Shown piece after piece: positions 1-8,615 of a stretch of DNA of 64,000 bases (positions within the stretch are counted from its first letter, which is position 1; each line of letters begins with the position of its first letter). Source of the stretch: Pararhizobium sp. IMCC21322. GTDB taxonomy: Bacteria > Pseudomonadota > Alphaproteobacteria > Rhizobiales > GCA-2746425. The stretch is from assembly GCF_030758295.1 (NCBI RefSeq), contig NZ_CP132335.1:1774412-1838411 (forward strand). The letters are read 5' to 3'. The translations under genes and the position numbers were made by a program. Under the pieces are notes generated by a model that was given only the letters and a program-made list of their open reading frames with translations, was not told the DNA's origin and made no database searches.

Positions 1-2
1 GC

Positions 3-155
3 ACAGGAAGTTCTGTCGCGGTGCACAGATTTCGATTTCAGGATTACGTTGACTGGTTGGCCGCAGACAACAAAACAGATGGCAACGGACTACTTCTCTT
101 CGCAGCAGGAATGGCTCTTTCACTAATGGCTTTTCCATTTTTGCTGGTCTTTTAA
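3..155 (+). CDS. C-terminal tail of a membrane-anchored protein, probably S1-family serine protease (partial)
   Basis: The open frame enters from the left edge and stops with TAA at 153-155. The last 50 codons contain FQDYVDWLAAD, which resembles the final amphipathic helix (Y-x-x-W) that closes trypsin-fold proteases. A short polar linker follows, then a hydrophobic stretch (LLLFAAGMALSLMAFPF) that could be a C-terminal membrane anchor. The next gene is a complete secreted S1 protease ending in a comparable helix (NYADWVLGEL), so a tandem pair of proteases is plausible. The catalytic part lies outside the window, so the family is inferred only from this tail and its neighbour. Confidence 0.45.
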   Translation, partial: TGSSVAVHRFRFQDYVDWLAADNKTDGNGLLLFAAGMALSLMAFPFLLVF

Positions 156-183
156 TCGTAAAAACCCCTATGGAGGAAAATGT

Positions 184-1233
184 ATGAAAATTGGTTTGAG
201 TCTCGCGGTCGCGTCATTGCTGATGACAACGGCAGCCTTGCAGGCCGCTGAAAAGCTTGCGCCCCTGGAAAAGGGTGTGAACTTTGTCGCGCCCTACACA
301 CTGGCAGGTTCTGCTGAAAAAAGCGCGTTTGTGGAACGTGCAGGTGAAGACGAGGAAGCCTCTCGAGTTCTCAACGGACAACGTGCTGATGAAGGTGAGT
401 ATCCCTATCAGACCGCATTGCTGCGCGTTGATGTAGAGAAGAGCACAGTGGCTCAATTCTGTGGTGGCTCGATGATTCAGGACCAGTGGGTTTTGACAGC
501 GGCACACTGCGTTGTCGATGCGCGTGATGATGGGCTTTATCTCGTTGACTCAAGCAATATTGGCATTCTTGTAGGGTCAAACAATATTACAAAAGGCGGG
601 GATTTGATCGGCATTGAACAGATCAAGGTCCATCCGTCCTATAACCCAAACAGCTTTGAAAATGATATCGCGCTGCTGAAGCTTGTGCGCAAGCCAACGT
701 CGGCTTTCAAGACCATCACGATTCCCACCGAGGAATATGCTGATATTCTGGAACAGCCCGGTGTGGAATCAATTGTGACAGGTTGGGGCCGGACGGAAAC
801 CGGGACAGCATCTATTGAGCTTCTTGAAGGCAAAATCGAAATTCTGGACCGCGCCATCTGTAATGCAGTTATGATGGAGCCACGCCGAAAGGCTGCGGCC
901 AGTTCATTTTCGGAAGCCGTTGAAATTCTGGGCGTCAAGGGTGACATTGCCAATAAGCTGTGGCTGGATATGAACGCCGCTGTGCAAGAACCTTTCTCCG
1001 AGAATATGATCTGCTCGGGAACACCGCTTGGCCCACGCGGCGCATGCGATGGCGATAGCGGTGGCCCTTTGGTCGTGCGTCAGACGGATGGCACGTTCAT
1101 TCAGGCCGGGATCGTAAGCTGGGGCATGTTCAGTTCAGACGAACCGGGTTGTAACCGTAACGCCAAATTCTCGGCCTATACCCGTGCAGGCAATTATGCC
1201 GATTGGGTTCTGGGCGAGTTAGGCTTTAAATAA
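184..1233 (+). CDS. secreted S1-family (chymotrypsin-fold) serine protease
   Basis: A 349-residue exported protease. Residues 1-22 form a signal peptide (AALQA cleavage region). A propeptide-like segment to about residue 61 precedes RVLNGQ, the expected activation cleavage and new N-terminus. The catalytic triad is visible: His108 in LTAAHC, Asp161 in ENDIALLKL and Ser292 in GDSGGPLVV. The S1-pocket position six residues before the catalytic Ser is Gly286 (GACDGDSGG), not the Asp of trypsin, so cleavage after Lys/Arg is not expected; a neutral P1 preference is more likely. An insertion of about 45 residues (about 228-272) lies between the 200-region TGWG and the active-site Ser. A strong RBS (GGAGG at 173-177) supports the start. 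It probably acts in the periplasm or outside the cell. Confidence 0.88.
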   Translation: MKIGLSLAVASLLMTTAALQAAEKLAPLEKGVNFVAPYTLAGSAEKSAFVERAGEDEEASRVLNGQRADEGEYPYQTALLRVDVEKSTVAQFCGGSMIQDQWVLTAAHCVVDARDDGLYLVDSSNIGILVGSNNITKGGDLIGIEQIKVHPSYNPNSFENDIALLKLVRKPTSAFKTITIPTEEYADILEQPGVESIVTGWGRTETGTASIELLEGKIEILDRAICNAVMMEPRRKAAASSFSEAVEILGVKGDIANKLWLDMNAAVQEPFSENMICSGTPLGPRGACDGDSGGPLVVRQTDGTFIQAGIVSWGMFSSDEPGCNRNAKFSAYTRAGNYADWVLGELGFK

Positions 1234-1249
1234 TCCAGGCTCTGAAGTC

Positions 1250-2179
1250 GTGCATATCATCGGAAAAGTCTTTTTCGGCGTTATCGCGACAATCCTGCTT
1301 TTTCTGATCATGACGGCTGGAAACCCTCCAGCCGTCTCTTTTTTTTGGAAAACCGAAACTCTGACTGTTGTCGGGCATGAGACTGAAGACTGGAATTCTG
1401 GCTGGGGCATCATCAGAAGAACCCTGCCGCGTGTGGACCGCAGTTCGCCTGAAGCGAAGTATCCGACAGCCATGCTCCATATCGACGAGCACATAACAGA
1501 TCGGGATGCAGTGGTGGAAAACTGGCCCATTGGCCTGCAGGTGAAATCACGCCTGCACCCGTCTGAACGCATCGCCTATCCCTCCAGCAAATGGCCATTC
1601 ATGACGGTGCCGGCATTTGGCTTTGCAACGGTTCTGCTGTTTCTGGCGGGATTTCAAATACACCGCCTGTTTGAACAGAAACCTCCTGCAAACAGCAGCC
1701 AACGGCAATCCAGTGGCTACGGCTCAGCGGGCTGGATCCTGGCGCTTTTCATCCTGCTTTTCACAGCGGTTCCGCTGTTTCTAACGATTTTCGCAGCAAA
1801 CTTTGGCGACCCTCCGCCGCGCTCTGTCCTCTGGCCCCGTGAAACGGTGGAAATTGTCTCATCGGAGGCGCGTATCTTCAATGTTGGCAATGGCACCAAG
1901 GCTGCCTATTTGGATGTATTCGTCAAAGCACCGAATGATTTGAACGCGGCAACAGAACAGATTAAAGGCACATCCTATTCGTCTGTTTCGATCCGCCACG
2001 CGCGTGAGGTTTTGGCGTCTGACTATCAGACCGGAGAATTGAAATCTGCAATGCGCTCCCCCAGGGGGGAATTGTTTGTGGTGAGATTCAGATACACTGA
2101 CGGTTTTGCAATCCTCGCCATCCTGCTGTCATTGCTCTGCTTTTTCGTTGTGCGCATGCTTTGGCGCGTGTTTTCCTGA
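1250..2179 (+). CDS. membrane protein with two TM-bounded extracytoplasmic domains (DUF3592-like duplication)
   Basis: This 309-residue protein starts at a GTG 16 nt after the protease stop. Hydrophobicity suggests four membrane segments: about residues 5-23, 117-137, 154-181 and 287-306. Two extracytoplasmic domains of roughly 90-100 residues lie between segments 1-2 and 3-4. The halves look duplicated: each begins with a hydrophobic helix, then PP-x(4-5)-W/F and a sentence like ETLTVVGHE or ETVEIVSSE, which recalls DUF3592. The first half also has HPSERIAYP before its second helix. No catalytic motif is seen. Close spacing suggests cotranscription with the protease, but its role is unknown. 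Confidence 0.6.
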   Translation: MHIIGKVFFGVIATILLFLIMTAGNPPAVSFFWKTETLTVVGHETEDWNSGWGIIRRTLPRVDRSSPEAKYPTAMLHIDEHITDRDAVVENWPIGLQVKSRLHPSERIAYPSSKWPFMTVPAFGFATVLLFLAGFQIHRLFEQKPPANSSQRQSSGYGSAGWILALFILLFTAVPLFLTIFAANFGDPPPRSVLWPRETVEIVSSEARIFNVGNGTKAAYLDVFVKAPNDLNAATEQIKGTSYSSVSIRHAREVLASDYQTGELKSAMRSPRGELFVVRFRYTDGFAILAILLSLLCFFVVRMLWRVFS

Positions 2180-2220
2180 ACCGGTATTACTCAGCTACGT
2201 GGCCTAAGCGCTTCGTTTAG

Positions 2221-2367
2221 AGGTTGTTGACTGCTGGCCACGTAGAGGCGGCACTGCAACTGCGTGACGCAAGCATCCGTGTCATCAGCACCCAGACCAA
2301 TGAAACATATGCTGGTACCGACCTGGATGGCCCGCTGACTCTGGACACAGTTGCAGAGGCTGTTTGA
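2221..2367 (+). other. orphan 48-codon protein-like frame without a start (possible gene remnant)
   Basis: Between the membrane protein and gabD an open frame runs from a stop at 2218-2220 to TGA at 2365-2367. It reads like the C-terminus of a soluble protein (for example RDASIRVISTQTNETYAG, then LDGPLTLDTVAEAV). It has no credible start codon or RBS. The family was not recognised. It could be the last part of a deleted gene or chance coding-like sequence. Confidence 0.3.
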
Positions 2368-2472
2368 CTTCATACTGACGTGAAGAACATGAAGGCGGTG
2401 GCTGGTAAAACGGCACTGGATAAACTAAGTCCAAGACAAAACACCGTCCATTCCGCTATGCAGGAGAAAACA

Positions 2473-3951
2473 ATGGCAGATTCACACAAGAAACTTGCAG
2501 ACATGCTCTCAGATCCGAAGCTTTTGGCGACAAAAGCCTTTTCGGGTGGTGATTGGGTGGATGCAGATGATGGTAAAACCTTTGACGTGACCAATCCGGC
2601 AAATGGCGAAGTGATTGCCAAAGTTGCTGATTTAGGCCGCGCCGAAACCGCTGTAGCGATTGGCAAAGCATCAAAAGCGCAGGTGGAATGGGCCAAACAG
2701 ACCGGTAAAGAACGTTCGGCAATTCTGCGTAAATGGTATGAATTGATGGTCGAGAATGCCGATGATCTGGGAACCATCCTGACCAGCGAGCAGGGCAAGC
2801 CCTTTGCCGAGGCCAAAGGGGAAGTGCTCTATGGCGCTTCCTTTATCGAATGGTTTGCAGAAGAAGCAAAACGCGTCTACGGCGAAACCATTCCCGGTCA
2901 CCAGCGCGACAAGCGCATTACAGTCATTCGCCAGCCGATTGGTGTCGCAGCGTCTATCACACCCTGGAACTTCCCCAATGCCATGATTACGCGCAAAGTT
3001 GGTCCGGCACTGGCGGTTGGTTGCGGCTTTGTCGCACGGCCTGCCGCTGAAACGCCCTTGTCAGCGTTGGCGCTGGGTGTATTGGCAGAACGGGCAGGGC
3101 TGCCAAAAGGCCTGCTGTCCATTATTCCATCCTCCCGGTCTTCTGATATTGGCAAGGAATTCTGCGAAAACCCGTCCGTCCGGAAACTGACCTTTACTGG
3201 CTCAACCGAAGTTGGCCGTATTCTGCTCAAACAGGCCGCCGATCAGGTCATGAAATGCTCTATGGAACTGGGCGGCAACGCGCCATTCATCGTATTTGAC
3301 GATGCCGATCTTGATGCCGCCATCGAAGGCGCGATGATCTCGAAATATCGCAACAATGGTCAAACCTGCGTTTGCGCCAATCGCATCTATGTCCAGGCTG
3401 GTGTCTATGATGCCTTTGCCAAAAAACTGGCTGACGCAGTGAACAAGATGACGGTTGGTGATGGCCTCAGCGAAGGGGCACAACTGGGACCGCTCATCAA
3501 TGCTGATGCGGTTGAAAAGGTTGAACAGCACATCGCCGATGCCAAGGCAAAGGGCGGTGAAATTCTGACCGGCGGCAATCGACACGCCTTGGGTGGCACC
3601 TTCTTTGAACCAACGATCATTACCGGCGCTACAAAGGATATGCTGTTTTCCACCGAGGAGACTTTCGGGCCTGTTGCGCCACTGTATAAATTCGAAACGA
3701 CAGAAGAAGTTATCGAACTGGCCAATGACACGATTTTCGGTCTGGCGGCTTATTTCTATGCCAATGATCTGTCCCGCGTGACGCAGGTTTCCGAAGCGTT
3801 GGAATATGGCATGGTTGGGGTCAATACGGGCCTCATCTCAACAGAAGTCGCGCCCTTTGGCGGCGTCAAACAGTCCGGCCTCGGGCGCGAAGGCAGCCAC
3901 CACGGCACTGATGATTATCTGGAGATGAAATATATATGCATCTCTGTTTAA
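2473..3951 (+). CDS. gabD: succinate-semialdehyde dehydrogenase (GabD-type aldehyde dehydrogenase)
   Basis: An NAD(P)-dependent aldehyde dehydrogenase expected to oxidise succinate semialdehyde to succinate, the last step of GABA and putrescine catabolism, in the cytoplasm. Visible motifs: ITPWNFPNAM near the cofactor site, FTGSTEVG (Rossmann Gly region), MELGGNAPF (general-base Glu) and NNGQTCVCANR (nucleophilic Cys). The C-terminal [14 protein letters not shown] is typical of SSADH. The usual cofactor-contact Lys of the V-x-KPA motif is replaced by Arg (FVARPAAETPLSA). The frame stays open upstream to a GTG at 2380, but ATG 2473 is preferred because AGGAG lies at 2462-2466 and the protein then has the family length (492 residues). 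It may serve the polyamine pathway encoded at 47-57 kb. Confidence 0.87.
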   Translation: MADSHKKLADMLSDPKLLATKAFSGGDWVDADDGKTFDVTNPANGEVIAKVADLGRAETAVAIGKASKAQVEWAKQTGKERSAILRKWYELMVENADDLGTILTSEQGKPFAEAKGEVLYGASFIEWFAEEAKRVYGETIPGHQRDKRITVIRQPIGVAASITPWNFPNAMITRKVGPALAVGCGFVARPAAETPLSALALGVLAERAGLPKGLLSIIPSSRSSDIGKEFCENPSVRKLTFTGSTEVGRILLKQAADQVMKCSMELGGNAPFIVFDDADLDAAIEGAMISKYRNNGQTCVCANRIYVQAGVYDAFAKKLADAVNKMTVGDGLSEGAQLGPLINADAVEKVEQHIADAKAKGGEILTGGNRHALGGTFFEPTIITGATKDMLFSTEETFGPVAPLYKFETTEEVIELANDTIFGLAAYFYANDLSRVTQVSEALEYGMVGVNTGLISTEVAPFGGVKQSGLGREGSHHGTDDYLEMKYICISV

Positions 3952-3959
3952 GCGGGGGT

Positions 3960-4004
3960 GATCACAGTGGTAGTGGGCGTTTGTAGCTCACTACTGCTGT
4001 GATC
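3960..4004. terminator. long stem-loop just after gabD
   Basis: Arms GATCACAGTGGTAGTG (3960-3975) and CACTACTGCTGTGATC (3989-4004) pair at 14 of 16 positions around a 13-nt loop, starting 9 nt after the gabD stop. No T-run follows, so it may be an mRNA 3'-end stabiliser or Rho-linked structure rather than a classic intrinsic terminator. Confidence 0.5.
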
Positions 4005-4050
4005 AATGCCGAGGTGGACCATCGACTGAAAACTTGATTGCAAGGCTGCG

Positions 4051-4080
4051 TGGATACTCGGAATAAATCCGAGTATGACG
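4051..4080 (+). repeat. 30-bp palindromic repeat, copy 1 of an inverted pair
   Basis: This copy is itself a hairpin (ATACTCGGA, short AT-rich centre, TCCGAGTAT). It is the exact reverse complement of 4197-4226. The 3952-4306 intergenic region between the convergent gabD and ABC genes holds only these repeats and the preceding stem-loop; no gene is seen in it. Confidence 0.85.
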
Positions 4081-4196
4081 CCATTAAAGGTCGGCACAAA
4101 ACACGGATGCTGCTGTGAATCGATTGCGCTGTTTTCGAACTGCTGCTTATCATTATTGAGGTTTGTAGCTATTCTCGCGGTCTCACCCACCGCCGC

Positions 4197-4226
4197 CGTC
4201 ATACTCGGATTTATTCCGAGTATCCA
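4197..4226 (-). repeat. 30-bp palindromic repeat, copy 2 (inverted)
   Basis: Exact reverse complement of 4051-4080 over all 30 bases. The pair brackets 116 bp, giving a 176-bp unit with 30-bp terminal inverted repeats, like a REP/BIME pair or small MITE between two convergent genes. No transposase and no obvious target duplication were seen. Either copy could act as a bidirectional transcription stop. Confidence 0.85.
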
Positions 4227-4306
4227 CAGCGCCCGTATCAGCTGAGTTGAGCCTCAACCGAGTTGCCAGCTGTAATGTAAATTTAGACCAAGCTCCGAAC
4301 AGAAAT

Positions 4307-5305
4307 CTAAGCCTCAGCCAGTTCTTCCCAGCGATGACAGGCCACATCGTGCTCCATGCCCGAATGCGTCAATTCAGGTTCGACGGATTTGCAGATATCA
4401 ATCGCGTAAGGGCAGCGGGTGTGAAACTTGCAGCCTGATGGCGGGTTGGTCGGGGAGGGGATTTCCCCTTCAAGTTTCTGAGCATCACCCTTGTTGTCCG
4501 GGTCCAGCGATGGGATCGCGGAGAGCAGCGCCTTGGTGTAGGGATGACGGGGCGCTGCAAACAGTTCACGAGTTGGTGCGGTCTCGACAAGACGTCCCAG
4601 ATACATAACAGCCACATGATCACAGATATGCGCAACGACCGACAAATCATGGCTGATGAACAGATAGGTCAGCCCCAATTCCTTCTGCAAATCCTTCAGC
4701 AGGTTCAGAATATCAGCCTGAATGGACACATCCAGCGCCGCAACACTTTCATCGGCGACAACAAAGCGCGGATTGGAAACAAGAGCCCGGGCAATTGAAA
4801 TGCGCTGTCGCTGACCACCGGAAAACGCGTGTGGAAAGCGGCGAAGATGTTCCAGATTGAGCCGGCATTTGGCGGCAATCTCACGCACGCGTTCATCGGT
4901 TTCTTCGCGTGAGGAAGTCAGACCCATCACTTCAAGCGGCTCTGCAATAATGTCGCGCACCGTCATGCGCGGGCTGAGCGCCGCATAGGGATCCTGGAAA
5001 ATCAACTGTGCCCGTTTGCGATAATCGCGCAACTTGTCCTTGGGCAGCGTCACAAGATCATAGTCGACCTCGCCATCATTAAAGCGTGCTTCGCCGCGGG
5101 TAATACTCAGAGCTTTCAGAAAAGCGCGACCCAATGTTGTCTTGCCGGAACCGCTTTCGCCAACAAGCCCGAAAAAGGACCCCTTGGGAATATCCAGATT
5201 GACGCCTTCAACGGCTTTCAGCGTCTGTGTTGAAAACAGCGCGCCACCGCGCAAAGTGAAATGCACGGACAAATCGCGGGCAGAAATGATCGGCTTCTCG
5301 GTCAT
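4307..5305 (-). CDS. oligopeptide-type ABC transporter ATP-binding protein (OppF/DppF-like)
   Basis: One of two ATPases energising the importer encoded by this operon; it acts at the cytoplasmic membrane face. Walker A is GESGSGKTTLG, the signature FSGGQRQRISIARA, and Walker B/catalytic Glu VVADESVAALD, where Ser follows the Glu instead of the common Pro. The H-loop is ISHDLSVV. The C-terminal oligopeptide-transporter region contains CKFHTRCPYAIDIC, typical of OppF/DppF. At 332 residues the length is normal. The start codon overlaps the stop of the upstream OppD-like gene by 4 bp, so translation is probably coupled. It is last in the five-gene operon. Confidence 0.9.
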   Translation of the reverse strand: MTEKPIISARDLSVHFTLRGGALFSTQTLKAVEGVNLDIPKGSFFGLVGESGSGKTTLGRAFLKALSITRGEARFNDGEVDYDLVTLPKDKLRDYRKRAQLIFQDPYAALSPRMTVRDIIAEPLEVMGLTSSREETDERVREIAAKCRLNLEHLRRFPHAFSGGQRQRISIARALVSNPRFVVADESVAALDVSIQADILNLLKDLQKELGLTYLFISHDLSVVAHICDHVAVMYLGRLVETAPTRELFAAPRHPYTKALLSAIPSLDPDNKGDAQKLEGEIPSPTNPPSGCKFHTRCPYAIDICKSVEPELTHSGMEHDVACHRWEELAEA

Positions 5306-6297
5306 GCAGCACTCCGCTCGCGGGCCGCGACCAGACAGGCCGCAGTATGGTTGGCGTCAAATGCCGTCATGTCAGGAACCTGTTGGCTGCACATTGGCTC
5401 TGCGACCGGACAACGGGTGTGAAACACACACCCGGAAGGCCGCTCCAGAGGGCTCGGTATGTCACCTGCGACCGGTGTCAGTTCCGCATCCAGATCATCC
5501 AGCTTCGGGATCGCATTGATCAGGCCCTGCGTGTAGGGATGAATCGGTGTTCTGATGACATCGCGTACGGAGCCATATTCAATGATCTTGCCAAGATACA
5601 TCACAGCCACCTTGTCGGCAGTTTGTGCAATGACCCCAAGATCATGGGTGATGAATATGATGCCCATATTGAATTCAGTCACCAGATCTTTCATCAGATC
5701 AATAACTTGAGCCTGAATGGTGACATCCAGTGCGGTTGTCGGCTCATCCGCAATCAACAGTTTTGGATTGGTCGACAGCGCCATGGCAATCATCGCACGC
5801 TGGCGCATGCCGCCAGACAGTTCGAAGGCATATTGGCTAAACCGTTTGGCCGCATCGGAAATGCCAACCCGGTCCAGCATATCCACTGAAAGGGCCTTAG
5901 CCTCTTTCTTGCTGATTTTCTTGTGCAACACCAATTGCTCAACCATTTGATCGCCAATGGTAATGGCAGGTGCAAAACTGGCCATTGGTTCCTGAAAAAT
6001 CATCGATACAGAACCACCACGCACAATGCGCAGCGACTTGTTGTCCTTCAAGGACAGAACATCCACGGTTTCATTTTCAAGTGACAGCGTGATCTTGCTT
6101 TCGGGGGAGTAAATTGCATTGCCCGGATTGAGCTTCATCAGCGATTTGGCCGTGACGGATTTTCCCGAGCCGGATTCCCCGACAAGCCCCAGAACTTCAC
6201 CGGCATTCACTTCGAAAGACACGCCATCCACTGCAGTGATGCGACCTTCGTCGGTATCGAATTGCAGCGTGAGATTATCAACAGTCAGCAGGGTCAT
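5302..6297 (-). CDS. oligopeptide-type ABC transporter ATP-binding protein (OppD/DppD-like)
   Basis: Partner ATPase of the preceding OppF-like protein. Motifs: GESGSGKSVTA (Walker A), LSGGMRQRAMIAMAL (signature), LLIADEPTTALDVTIQ (Walker B) and ITHDLGVI (H-loop). The C-terminus has CVFHTRCPVAEPMC, the cysteine-containing tail of the oligopeptide subfamily. The 331-residue length is standard. The start at 6297 shares its first base with the permease stop codon, and the gene's end overlaps the next ATPase by 4 bp, showing tight operon packing. Confidence 0.9.
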   Translation of the reverse strand: MTLLTVDNLTLQFDTDEGRITAVDGVSFEVNAGEVLGLVGESGSGKSVTAKSLMKLNPGNAIYSPESKITLSLENETVDVLSLKDNKSLRIVRGGSVSMIFQEPMASFAPAITIGDQMVEQLVLHKKISKKEAKALSVDMLDRVGISDAAKRFSQYAFELSGGMRQRAMIAMALSTNPKLLIADEPTTALDVTIQAQVIDLMKDLVTEFNMGIIFITHDLGVIAQTADKVAVMYLGKIIEYGSVRDVIRTPIHPYTQGLINAIPKLDDLDAELTPVAGDIPSPLERPSGCVFHTRCPVAEPMCSQQVPDMTAFDANHTAACLVAARERSAA

Positions 6298-7496
6298 TAT
6301 TTTTTCACGCTTGAATAGGGATCGGCCGCATCACGTAATCCATCGCCGACAAACACAAAGGCCAGCACAAGAGCAACGAAAAACACGACGGGAATAAAAT
6401 ACCATTGGTAGTTCAATAGAACATCGGCTTGCGAAACATTCTGCATCATCGAACCCAGTGAATTCACAGGGTCTTTCAGACCAAGTCCGATGAAGGAAAG
6501 CGCGGTTTCAGAGCGCACCATATAAGGAAATGAAATCATCAGATCGACGATGATGTAGCTGGTAAAACTGGGCAGCAGATGCTTGCGGATTACATGCCCG
6601 GATGAGGCGCCGCACAATTCAGCCGCCAACACGTATTCCTGGCTGCGCTCGGTCAGCAAATGGGTCCGGATGCGCCTTGCAAGCGTAGGCCAGCCAATCA
6701 ATCCCAGAATGATGGAGATAAAGAAGAACCGTGTTTCCGAACTCCACGAATCCGGCATGAACGCTGCCAGGGCCATAAACAGCGGAATCGGTGGCACCGT
6801 TCGAATGGCATCTGTGAGCATTTGCAATGAGGAATCAATCCAGCCGCCAAAATACCCCGCTGCACCGCCAATGATCAGTGCCAACACAAAGGAAATCAGA
6901 ACCCCCAGCGTACCCACCGCAAGCGAAGTCCAGACCGCATGCAGCGTTCGGCCGAAAATATCCTTACCACTGGAATCGGTGCCGAACAGGTGAATGCCGC
7001 CTTCCGCAACGCCAAACAAATGGCTGTCAAAGGTCAGCGTCTTGACATTGATATCCAGCAGATCGCCTGGTAGGTCCCATGCAATATCAACAAGGCTGTA
7101 CTCCCACCCCTCAACAAAAAATTCCACATAGCGACGCTCTTCGCGATCAATCGTGGTGACCCAGCGAAAGTTGGTTTTGATAGAGCGCTCGCGGGTAGAT
7201 GAGTAAATAAACGGTCGTACAGAAAATCCATTTTCATCCCAGAATTTCGGGATTTGCGGCGCGCCATTCTCATATTCGCTGTCACGACCCGCAATTGTGG
7301 GATCATAGGGTGAAAGGAAAGGCGCGAATATGCCCATGCTGATCATGATGATCAGCGCCCAAAGCGCTATCATGGCGGACCGATTGCTTTTGAACCGAGC
7401 CCAAATCAACTGCCCTTGGGAGGCAGTGAAATACTCTTCTTTCAGCTTGGCGGCTTTGGCCAGATCTTTTGGGTCTGCGGTTGTTGCGCTCATCAT
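6297..7496 (-). CDS. oligopeptide-type ABC transporter permease (OppC/DppC-like, long form)
   Basis: Inner-membrane permease with an N-terminal cytoplasmic segment, a first helix (about residues 38-60, ALIIMISMGIFAPFLSPYDP) and five later helices. The conserved coupling loop is visible as EYVLAAELCGASSG. At 399 residues it is about 100 longer than typical DppC. The extra sequence (about residues 65-165) lies between the first helix and the FGTDSSGKDIFGR motif and should be periplasmic, where it may contact the unusually large binding protein of this system. The gene abuts the OppB-like gene without a gap (start 7496, previous stop 7497). Confidence 0.87.
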   Translation of the reverse strand: MMSATTADPKDLAKAAKLKEEYFTASQGQLIWARFKSNRSAMIALWALIIMISMGIFAPFLSPYDPTIAGRDSEYENGAPQIPKFWDENGFSVRPFIYSSTRERSIKTNFRWVTTIDREERRYVEFFVEGWEYSLVDIAWDLPGDLLDINVKTLTFDSHLFGVAEGGIHLFGTDSSGKDIFGRTLHAVWTSLAVGTLGVLISFVLALIIGGAAGYFGGWIDSSLQMLTDAIRTVPPIPLFMALAAFMPDSWSSETRFFFISIILGLIGWPTLARRIRTHLLTERSQEYVLAAELCGASSGHVIRKHLLPSFTSYIIVDLMISFPYMVRSETALSFIGLGLKDPVNSLGSMMQNVSQADVLLNYQWYFIPVVFFVALVLAFVFVGDGLRDAADPYSSVKK

Positions 7497-8504
7497 CTAC
7501 CCCATCATCCCGCGACGCACGCGCGGGTCCATCAACGCCAAAAGAATGTCAGTCACAAAATTCAGGACAACAATTGTTGCTGTCAGAAGGAAAATAATGG
7601 CACCGGCCAATTGCTGATCATTTGAACGTGCCAGTGCTTCAATCAAAAGGGCGCCGGCTTCGGTCAGCGTTAGAATCAGCGCGATAATAGGCAGTTCATT
7701 GAAGATACGGTTCAGATCAAATCCGAGCGAATTGATCACCGGCCCCAACGCGTGTCGGGCCGGATAGCGCCATAAAAGGGTCCATCCGCCAATGCCCCTG
7801 GCAGAAGCGGCAGTGACATAGAGTTTGCCATTTTCATCCAGCATCAACGCTCTGACGGTTTGCAGTGCAAAGGCTGTGGCGGACCACCCCAGAATGAAAA
7901 TTGGCAACCAGGCTCGGGATAAGAAATCCCAGAACTTGGCCATCGACCAGGCGGCATCACGGTACTCTTTGGAAAACAGTCCCGTTAAGGAATCGCCGAA
8001 AAACACTGTCGAAATCAGCATTATGATGAGGGCCAGCAGGAAGTTTGGCAGAGCCAGGCCCAGATAAGAGACAAACCTGAGTGAGTTGTTGGCAAAAGCA
8101 TTGTTCGATGAGGCTGAAATAATGCCCACCGGAATGGCGATGAGGTACGCGGCGATCAGAGCTGCCAGACAGATCATCAGACTGATCCAGAATTTGTCGC
8201 CCAGAAGCTGGTTGATATCGAGACGCAAAATACAGCTATCGCCGAATTCACCGCGGAACATCACATTGCTGACCCAACTGACCCAGCGCACCGCAAAGGG
8301 GCGATCCAGGCCAAGGCGGCGTTCTTCCGCCTGAATATCATCAATGCTGATTTGCGCGCCCTGGGTGTTCTTGAAGGCAAGATACCGTTCAGCGCAACTG
8401 CCGGGAACCAGCTCCATAAGTGTAAACACGATCAGCGACACTGTGAGTAGCGTAAAAATCGCCATCACTGCCCGCATTAACGTGAATTGTAAGAAGCGCC
8501 CCAT
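7497..8504 (-). CDS. oligopeptide-type ABC transporter permease (OppB/DppB-like)
   Basis: A 335-residue inner-membrane permease with an N-terminal helix (about residues 9-30, VMAIFTLLTVSLIVFTLMEL). A periplasmic segment holds AEERRLGLDRPFAVRW, characteristic of the DppB N-terminal domain. About five further helices follow, with a coupling loop around LYVTAASARGIGGWTLLWRY. It forms the translocation pore with the OppC-like permease. It is separated from the binding-protein gene by 111 bp containing two strong stem-loops. Confidence 0.87.
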   Translation of the reverse strand: MGRFLQFTLMRAVMAIFTLLTVSLIVFTLMELVPGSCAERYLAFKNTQGAQISIDDIQAEERRLGLDRPFAVRWVSWVSNVMFRGEFGDSCILRLDINQLLGDKFWISLMICLAALIAAYLIAIPVGIISASSNNAFANNSLRFVSYLGLALPNFLLALIIMLISTVFFGDSLTGLFSKEYRDAAWSMAKFWDFLSRAWLPIFILGWSATAFALQTVRALMLDENGKLYVTAASARGIGGWTLLWRYPARHALGPVINSLGFDLNRIFNELPIIALILTLTEAGALLIEALARSNDQQLAGAIIFLLTATIVVLNFVTDILLALMDPRVRRGMMG

Positions 8505-8533
8505 ATATCCAACCCAACCTGATCGTCCAAGTG

Positions 8534-8605
8534 TTGGGACCCGTTACAAACGGGCCCCAATTTGCAGTGAAGGCGTCAGATCAATTTGACTTGATACTGA
8601 CGCCT
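8534..8605. promoter_or_regulatory. two stem-loops between binding-protein and permease genes
   Basis: On the minus-strand transcript the first structure met is 8571-8605: arms AGGCGTCAG and CTGACGCCT extended by ATCAA/TTGAT with one bulged base. The second is 8534-8560: TTGGG-A-CCCGTT pairing with AACGGG-C-CCCAA around ACA. They sit directly after the binding-protein stop. The likely role is 3'-end protection of the binding-protein mRNA and partial termination before the permease genes. Confidence 0.65.
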
Positions 8606-8615
8606 CCCGCGATTT

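Noticed and set aside
4051-4226. Insertion sequence
   Set aside because: No transposase frame lies between the inverted repeats and no target duplication is evident.
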